A DNA stretch of 15,181 bases. Origin: Alphaproteobacteria bacterium. GTDB lineage: Bacteria > Pseudomonadota > Alphaproteobacteria > Micropepsales > Micropepsaceae. Position numbers and translations under genes: made by a program. The stretch's first letter is position 1. The number at the start of each line of letters is the position of its first letter. The stretch lies in the NCBI GenBank assembly GCA_003131925.1, contig PKWC01000187.1, positions 8,998 to 24,178 of the forward strand, in the 5' to 3' direction. Positions 8,557 to 15,181 of this stretch are shown piece by piece. Under the pieces are notes generated by a model. It saw nothing but the letters and a program-made list of their open reading frames with translations, ran no database searches and was not told the DNA's origin.

Positions 8557-8585
8557 TTTCGTGCTTAGAAGAAACATGCTAAAAT
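8557..8585 (+). promoter_or_regulatory. Candidate promoter for the GloVer-repeat gene
   Basis: An extended -10 element TGCTAAAAT (8577-8585) lies 34 bases before the ATG at 8619. A weak -35-like TTTCGT (8557-8562) precedes the TAAAAT hexamer by 17 bases. Transcription would begin near 8592, giving a short leader that contains the GGGGAGA ribosome-binding site. Confidence 0.4.
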
Positions 8586-8618
8586 CGAGCTGCAAATTGA
8601 CGAGGGGAGAATCGCAGA

Positions 8619-9257
8619 ATGCGCACGTTCGAAGCTTTGAGCAAACTGCTCGTGCTTTGCGGGGCTGCGTTTGCCACACTCGCCGCGTTCGACGCGGTTT
8701 ATGCCGGCAACATCAGCCGCCTCCATTCGTTTAGCGGCGGAAGCGACGGCTATTACCCCCAAGCCGGGCTGATCAGGGATGGCTCTGGCAACCTCTACGG
8801 AACGACCGAGTATGGCGGCAGCGGCTGTTACGGAGGCATCTGCGGTACTGTCTTCAAGCTTGCGCCCGACGGCACTGAAACAGTGCTCCACGCATTCACC
8901 GGCGGAAATGATGGCGAATTCCCCTTGTCCGACCTGATCAGGGATAGCTCTGGCTACCTTTACGGCACCACCTTTTCTGGTGGCACGCACGGGGGCGGTG
9001 TTGTCTTCAAGCTCGATTCGAGCGGTGGCGAAACGGTGCTCCACGCCTTCGCTGCTGGCGGAAGCGACGGCTTCCAGCCGCATGCCGGTCTGGTCATGGA
9101 CGCTGCGGGCAACCTCTACGGCACGACCTCGCTTGGCGGCGGCGTCAGCTGCGATCTCACAGAGTCTGGCTGCGGTACTGTCTTCAAGCTCGATCAGCAC
9201 GGCACCGAAACGGTGCTCCACGCCTTCGGCGGCGAAAATGACGGCGAATACCCCTAG
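8619..9257 (+). CDS. Secreted GloVer-repeat protein, N-terminal part (gene cut by amber codon)
   Basis: This is the first part of a gene that in one frame runs to 9860. It encodes a Sec signal peptide (about 1-29, probable cleavage after VYA), then repeats of about 58 residues with the core L-x-x-D-x-x-G-N-LYGTT...GCGTVFKLAPDGTETVLHAF, the GloVer (Gloeobacter/Verrucomicrobia) tandem repeat, found in exported proteins and thought to form beta-propeller-like blades. Three full repeats and the start of a fourth precede a TAG at codon 213 (9255-9257). Adjacent repeats have a serine TCG here (EYP-TAG-ADL against DYP-TCG-AGL), so one C-to-A change explains it. GAGGGGAGA eight bases before the ATG is a good ribosome-binding site. 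The 212-residue product would be secreted but incomplete. The gene is a pseudogene, a suppressed amber allele, or a sequencing error. Confidence 0.85.
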   Translation: MRTFEALSKLLVLCGAAFATLAAFDAVYAGNISRLHSFSGGSDGYYPQAGLIRDGSGNLYGTTEYGGSGCYGGICGTVFKLAPDGTETVLHAFTGGNDGEFPLSDLIRDSSGYLYGTTFSGGTHGGGVVFKLDSSGGETVLHAFAAGGSDGFQPHAGLVMDAAGNLYGTTSLGGGVSCDLTESGCGTVFKLDQHGTETVLHAFGGENDGEYP

Positions 9258-9860
9258 GCCGACCTCATCATGGACGCCATGGGCAACCTCTACGGAACCA
9301 CAGCCGAAGGGGGCGGCAGCAGCGGCTGCTTCAACTACTACGGCTGCGGTACTGTGTTCAAGCTTGCGCCCGACGGCACCGAAATAGTGCTCCATGCCTT
9401 CGCCGGCGGAAATGACGGCGATTACCCCTCGGCCGGCCTTATAATGGGCCTGACAGGCTCCCTTTACGGCACCACCGGGAACGGCGGCGGGAACGGCTGT
9501 GAAGGCGGCTACGGCTGCGGTACTGTCTTCAAGATTGCGCCTGACGGCACCGAAACGGTCCTCTATGCATTCACTTCCGGAACAGATGGTGCTTACCCCG
9601 ACGGGAGACTCACCATGGACAAGCGGGGCAACCTTTATGGCACCACCCTAGAAGGGGGCGTCTGCGGCCTCCGTTACGGTTGCGGTACGGTCTTCAAGCT
9701 CGCGCCCGATGGCACCAAAACAGTGCTCGGCGACCTCGCAAGGCACGTAGGCAAGTTCCCCGCCGCGGGCCCGATCAGAGACAGCGTTGGCAACCTCTAC
9801 GGCACGGCCGAGAAGGGTGGAGCGTACGGCAACGGTACCGTCTTCGAGCTTAAAAAATAA
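8706..9860 (+). repeat. Seven tandem coding repeats of about 174 bases (GloVer)
   Basis: Seven units of roughly 160-180 bases run in tandem. The DNA is highly similar between units around the GCGGTACTGTCTTCAAGCT block, which recurs near 8844, 9172, 9346, 9518 and (as a variant) 9682. Unit 2 is shorter and lacks the Cys-rich insertion between LYGTT and VFKL; unit 7 is the most divergent and forms the C-terminus. Seven units would suit a seven-bladed propeller, though that fold is inferred. Such close repeats can expand or contract by recombination and can confuse assembly. Confidence 0.85.
9270..9860 (+). CDS. GloVer-repeat protein, C-terminal part downstream of the amber codon
   Basis: This 196-residue frame continues the preceding gene in exactly the same reading frame; only the TAG at 9255-9257 separates them. 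It contains the rest of repeat 4 and repeats 5 to 7, the last being degenerate and ending GTVFELKK before TAA. It has no signal peptide and no ribosome-binding site before its first ATG (9270), which is an internal methionine of a repeat. It is therefore unlikely to be expressed independently and should be read as the distal fragment of one broken gene (8619-9860, 413 codons plus stop). The reading frame and repeat sequence are otherwise undamaged, which points to a recent change or a base error. Confidence 0.75.
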   Translation: MDAMGNLYGTTAEGGGSSGCFNYYGCGTVFKLAPDGTEIVLHAFAGGNDGDYPSAGLIMGLTGSLYGTTGNGGGNGCEGGYGCGTVFKIAPDGTETVLYAFTSGTDGAYPDGRLTMDKRGNLYGTTLEGGVCGLRYGCGTVFKLAPDGTKTVLGDLARHVGKFPAAGPIRDSVGNLYGTAEKGGAYGNGTVFELKK

Positions 9861-10046
9861 AATCGCCCAAACGTGAAACGTCCCTCGCGGCAGAAACCTG
9901 CCGGCGCAGCAGATCGACGCAAACATCACGTTGTGGCATGCTGATTTCGGCAAATCGCGCGCAACGGATTGTGACCAGAACTGACCTGACACGATCTTAA
10001 TGCGCGCACGGCGCAAACTGGGTGCTGGTCTTGATCCGCCGCCCTG

Positions 10047-12317
10047 CTAGCGGGCCGCCTGCTGCGTCTCGCGGAGAAGTGCGCTCGCCTGATCAAGCCT
10101 GTCACTATAGGCGTTGAGCACGCCGGCCGTGAGCGTGATGTAGCGCACGGCATCGTCGAAGCGTTCCTGCTCGATGGCCTCGCGCACGCCGGGCAGCGTC
10201 TTCGTGCCGTAGCCTGTCAGCGTTCCCGGCGCGTAGACGAGGTTGCGGAACCATGGCCGCCCCGGCAGCCCCACCTCGGCGGTCAGCGTCTGATCGATTC
10301 CCTGCATCAGTGACTGAAGCCGCGCGAGGCGATCGGCGGAAAGTGCTGAGCCATGCGTGACGAGCGCGTCGTCGTAAGTCCTGGCGCTCTTTGTTAGTCG
10401 CGTGACGGCCGAATCGAGCGGGGAGAAATCGAAGGCCGGGACGGGTTTGAGCGCCTTTGGCACGCCAAAGGGTTTCGTCGGATCTGCGTCGAGCGTGAAC
10501 GCGTGGTCGCGCAGCAGGGCCGCCTGTTTCTGGGCCTTGTCGCGCTGGTCCGTGGCGAGTTTCTTCACCTCCTTGAGGTCTTGCGCGATCTCGGCCGCGA
10601 AGTCGGAAGCACTCTGCAGCGGCAGATCGGAATCGGCCGCCATGAGCACCACCCGCCCGACCGTTCTGGCCAGCAGCGAATCGTAGACGAAGCCCGGATC
10701 CACGAAGCGGCTGTGATGCTCGAACGTGTCGTAGCGCGAATGGTAGACGCCGTTCGACTTGCCCTCGTCGGCGTATTCGAGATTGAGCGCGGGAATGCCC
10801 AGATGATTGACGAAGCTGCCGTAGTCGGAGCCCGAACCCGTCGCGTCGATGGGCAGATCGCGGGCCGGATCGGCCGCAAAGGCCGCCACCGCCTTCACGT
10901 GATCCTTGTCATCGCTGTGTGAATCCAGGGCCGCGAGCCTCAACCGGGCGCGCATGCGCTCGCCCACGGAAACGCCCGTTTCGGGATCGGTCACGCTTCT
11001 GGCGACCGCATCGACCAGCCCCTCGAAATCCTGAGTGCCTTCGACCGAAAGAACGCCGCGATGATTCGTGTCGGAGTTGATGTAGAGAACGGCCTTCTGC
11101 TTCAATTCGTCGGCATGGGTTTCCGCCCATTCCGTCGAGCCGATCAGTCCGGGCTCCTCGCCATCCCAGCTCGTGTAGACGATGCTGCGTTTGGGCCGCC
11201 ACCCGCCGGCCGCGAGCGCACCCATCGCCTTGGCTTCCGCGAGCAGCGCCACCTGGCCCGACAGCGGATCGCTGGCGCCGAACACCCAGCCATCGTGGTG
11301 ATTGCCGCGGATGACCCATTCGTCCGGCAGCGTGCTGCCCTTGAGCGTCGCGATCACGTCGTAGATCGGCTTCAGGCTCCAGTCGGATTTGACGGCGAGA
11401 TGGACCGTCTCGCCGCCCGGGCCGACGCGATAAGTGATGGGCAGCGCGCCGCGCCCGGATTCCGGCGCCACCTGGCCGCCGATGGAAGCGAGCAGGACCT
11501 GGGCATCGGCATAGGAGATCGGCAGGGCGGGGATTTTGAGGATCACGGGGCTATCGGAGATCGCGAGTCGTTTTGCGTCTTTCGTCGCGCCCACGCCCGG
11601 CGTCAGCGGATCGCCCTGGAACTGGTAGTCCTCCACGGAGCCGCGCTGGATGCCGTGCGGCGGACGCATGGGGCCTGAAGGATAGGCCGCCTCCTGCCCA
11701 TAGCCGTCGTCCTGCGGATCGGAATAGACGATGCAGCCGAGCGCGCCGTGTTCCCAGGCGAGCTTGGGCTTGAGCCCGCGCCAGCCATGACCGTAGCGGG
11801 CGATGACGATGCGTCCCCTCACCGACACACCCAGCCGCTCGAGCGTGTCGTAGTCCTCCTTCATGCCGTAATTCACATAGACGAGTTCGCCCCGCACATC
11901 GCCGTCGCCCTGATAGGCGAAATAGGCGGGCAGGGCGGGCTCCTTCGCGCGCGCGCTGCTATCGCCGGGGATCGGCGGCTCCTGCAGCATCGCCTTGAAG
12001 GGTCGCGGCGAAACCATCTCGAGCGCTTCGTGGATCGGCGTCGGATAGAGCACGTCGAACGATTCGATGTGCGCGTCCCAGCCCCAGGATTTGAACTGGG
12101 CCAGGATCCATTCGGCATTCGCCTTGTCGTGAGGCGAGCCCACGTGATTGGGCTCCGCAGCAAGAAGCTTCATCCAGCCCCGCAGGTCGTCGGGACGGAT
12201 AACCGCATCGAAGCGCGCGAAGAGCGCGGCCTCTTCGGAACCTACCGCGCTGACTGGTGGCGATGCCGCCAGAAGGCATGAGAGGCCGGTTGCGGCAAGA
12301 AGCAGAGTGCGGGGCAT
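10047..12317 (-). CDS. Secreted M28 family metallocarboxypeptidase, glutamate carboxypeptidase II-like
   Basis: This 756-residue protein matches the architecture and length of glutamate carboxypeptidase II (human 750), a di-zinc exopeptidase removing C-terminal acidic residues. A Sec signal peptide (about 1-24, cleavage after VSA) replaces the eukaryotic membrane anchor. A PA domain spans about 140-290, the M28 catalytic domain about 320-560, and a helical transferrin-receptor-like dimerisation domain follows. All metal and catalytic residues are visible: His340 in GNHHDGWVFG, Asp350 in ASDPLSG, Glu387-Glu388 in SWDGEEPGLIGSTEW, Asp416 in YINSD and His526 in VYHSRYDTFE. I chose ATG 12317 because GAGGGGAATC precedes it and a signal peptide follows; the frame is open to 12551 but that extension is unlike any leader. 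Substrate is unknown; it may trim peptides in the periplasm for uptake. Confidence 0.93.
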   Translation of the reverse strand: MPRTLLLAATGLSCLLAASPPVSAVGSEEAALFARFDAVIRPDDLRGWMKLLAAEPNHVGSPHDKANAEWILAQFKSWGWDAHIESFDVLYPTPIHEALEMVSPRPFKAMLQEPPIPGDSSARAKEPALPAYFAYQGDGDVRGELVYVNYGMKEDYDTLERLGVSVRGRIVIARYGHGWRGLKPKLAWEHGALGCIVYSDPQDDGYGQEAAYPSGPMRPPHGIQRGSVEDYQFQGDPLTPGVGATKDAKRLAISDSPVILKIPALPISYADAQVLLASIGGQVAPESGRGALPITYRVGPGGETVHLAVKSDWSLKPIYDVIATLKGSTLPDEWVIRGNHHDGWVFGASDPLSGQVALLAEAKAMGALAAGGWRPKRSIVYTSWDGEEPGLIGSTEWAETHADELKQKAVLYINSDTNHRGVLSVEGTQDFEGLVDAVARSVTDPETGVSVGERMRARLRLAALDSHSDDKDHVKAVAAFAADPARDLPIDATGSGSDYGSFVNHLGIPALNLEYADEGKSNGVYHSRYDTFEHHSRFVDPGFVYDSLLARTVGRVVLMAADSDLPLQSASDFAAEIAQDLKEVKKLATDQRDKAQKQAALLRDHAFTLDADPTKPFGVPKALKPVPAFDFSPLDSAVTRLTKSARTYDDALVTHGSALSADRLARLQSLMQGIDQTLTAEVGLPGRPWFRNLVYAPGTLTGYGTKTLPGVREAIEQERFDDAVRYITLTAGVLNAYSDRLDQASALLRETQQAAR

Positions 12318-12520
12318 GATTCCCCTCGTCGTTTGTTGTTCGGCGGGACCATAGCATTCCCGTGCTCCGCGCCCAGAGGTTCGGCGGCCCACACCTTGGT
12401 GCGGCAGGCCGGCCGCCGCCAGGTCCCTTCTGTGTGGGATTTCTAAAATTCCCCGAACAAGCGCCATTGCTAAAGCTCGGCCAGCCTGTGAACAAAATAC
12501 AAGGCAAATTGATTCCGCAG

Positions 12521-12537
12521 CGGGGCTGAGTGCCCCG
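12521..12537 (-). terminator. GC-rich hairpin after metH, doubtful terminator
   Basis: A perfect six-base-pair stem (CGGGGC and GCCCCG) closes a five-base loop about 115 bases downstream of the metH stop. The bases after the stem on the minus strand are not T-rich, so at best it is a weak or Rho-assisted terminator. Confidence 0.22.
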
Positions 12538-12582
12538 TTGCCGAGACTCAAGCGACAGCTTACCTACTCACAATTGAAATGC

Positions 12583-12610
12583 TGGTGCACCGAACAGGAT
12601 TCGAACTGGT
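12583..12610 (-). pseudogene. tRNA 3'-end fragment (T arm, acceptor strand, CCA)
   Basis: On the minus strand these 28 bases read as a 3' tRNA end: a T-stem 5' strand ACCAG, T loop TTCGAAT, T-stem 3' strand CCTGT, acceptor strand TCGGTGC, then ACCA. The 3' part matches a normal tRNA exactly, but the T-stem 5' strand pairs at only three of five positions (ACAGG would be needed). No 5' half with GCACCGA lies at the right distance, and the sequence that would supply it is the 3' end of metH. It is therefore a remnant or a duplicated tRNA end of the kind left at integration sites, not a working tRNA. Confidence 0.55.
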
Positions 12611-12650
12611 GGTCTCTCGATCGGGAATTTGATGGGAAATCGCGCTGAAT

Positions 12651-15181
<2,531 letters not shown>

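Larger units (their letters stand above)
12318..12650. other. Spacer between metH and the M28 peptidase gene
   Basis: This 333-base spacer follows metH and precedes the M28 gene, both read on the minus strand. It holds a tRNA 3'-end fragment (12583-12610), a GC-rich hairpin (12521-12537) and an imperfect GGGATTT/AAATTCCC inverted repeat near 12437-12454. A GAGGGG ribosome-binding site for the M28 gene lies at its left end. No convincing -35/-10 pair and no plausible small gene were found. Confidence 0.6.

Noticed and set aside
8565..9395. 276-codon open frame on the minus strand opposite the GloVer gene, with repeated VEVA and FSAV/FGAV segments
   Set aside because: The internal periodicity is the mirror of the sense-strand repeats, and the sense strand has a signal peptide, ribosome-binding site and known repeat family.
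9888..9903. CGGCAG/CTGCCG hairpin downstream of the GloVer gene
   Set aside because: The stem is only six base pairs and is not followed by a T tract on either strand, so a terminator call is not supported.

Overview
The window is ordinary chromosomal DNA from a GC-rich Gram-negative bacterium. The gene mix fits a proteobacterium, and I lean to an alphaproteobacterium: a Tat-exported spermidine-dehydrogenase-like flavoenzyme, cobalamin-dependent MetH, an E. coli-type NAD malic enzyme, a DUF6940 protein and a secreted GloVer-repeat protein. The lineage is inferred from gene content only; the window has no rRNA and no intact tRNA.

Layout. Positions 2-253 (+) hold the C-terminus of a DUF885 protein. 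It converges on the NAD-dependent malic enzyme maeA (292-2004, -), which is preceded by a possible 23-codon leader ORF overlapping its start codon. Next is a four-helix DUF4383 membrane protein (2352-2732, -). A 329-base divergent spacer follows, with a consensus DnaA box and a nested palindrome. On the + strand come a Tat-exported FAD oxidoreductase (3062-4990), a secreted HExxE protein that is probably a metallopeptidase (5163-6245) with a near-ideal intrinsic terminator, and a DUF6940 protein (6366-6962). asnS (6987-8393, -) converges on that last gene and has a previously unlisted 45-codon membrane ORF immediately upstream. A secreted seven-repeat GloVer protein (8619-9860, +) is split by one in-frame amber codon. 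The final part, on the - strand, is a secreted M28/GCPII-like carboxypeptidase (10047-12317) and the 3' part of metH (12651 to the window end), separated by a spacer carrying a 28-base tRNA 3'-end fragment.

How the genes relate. There is no clear multi-gene pathway. Housekeeping enzymes (maeA, asnS, metH) alternate with single-gene transcription units for exported proteins (flavoenzyme, HExxE protein, GloVer protein, M28 peptidase). Several of the exported products would suit scavenging of peptides and polyamines outside the cytoplasm, but that is inference.

I found no defence system, CRISPR array, integrase, transposase or biosynthetic cluster. The observations most worth a second look are the amber codon in the GloVer gene, the tRNA fragment beside metH, the small ORFs coupled to maeA and asnS, and the HExxE motif of the secreted protein.
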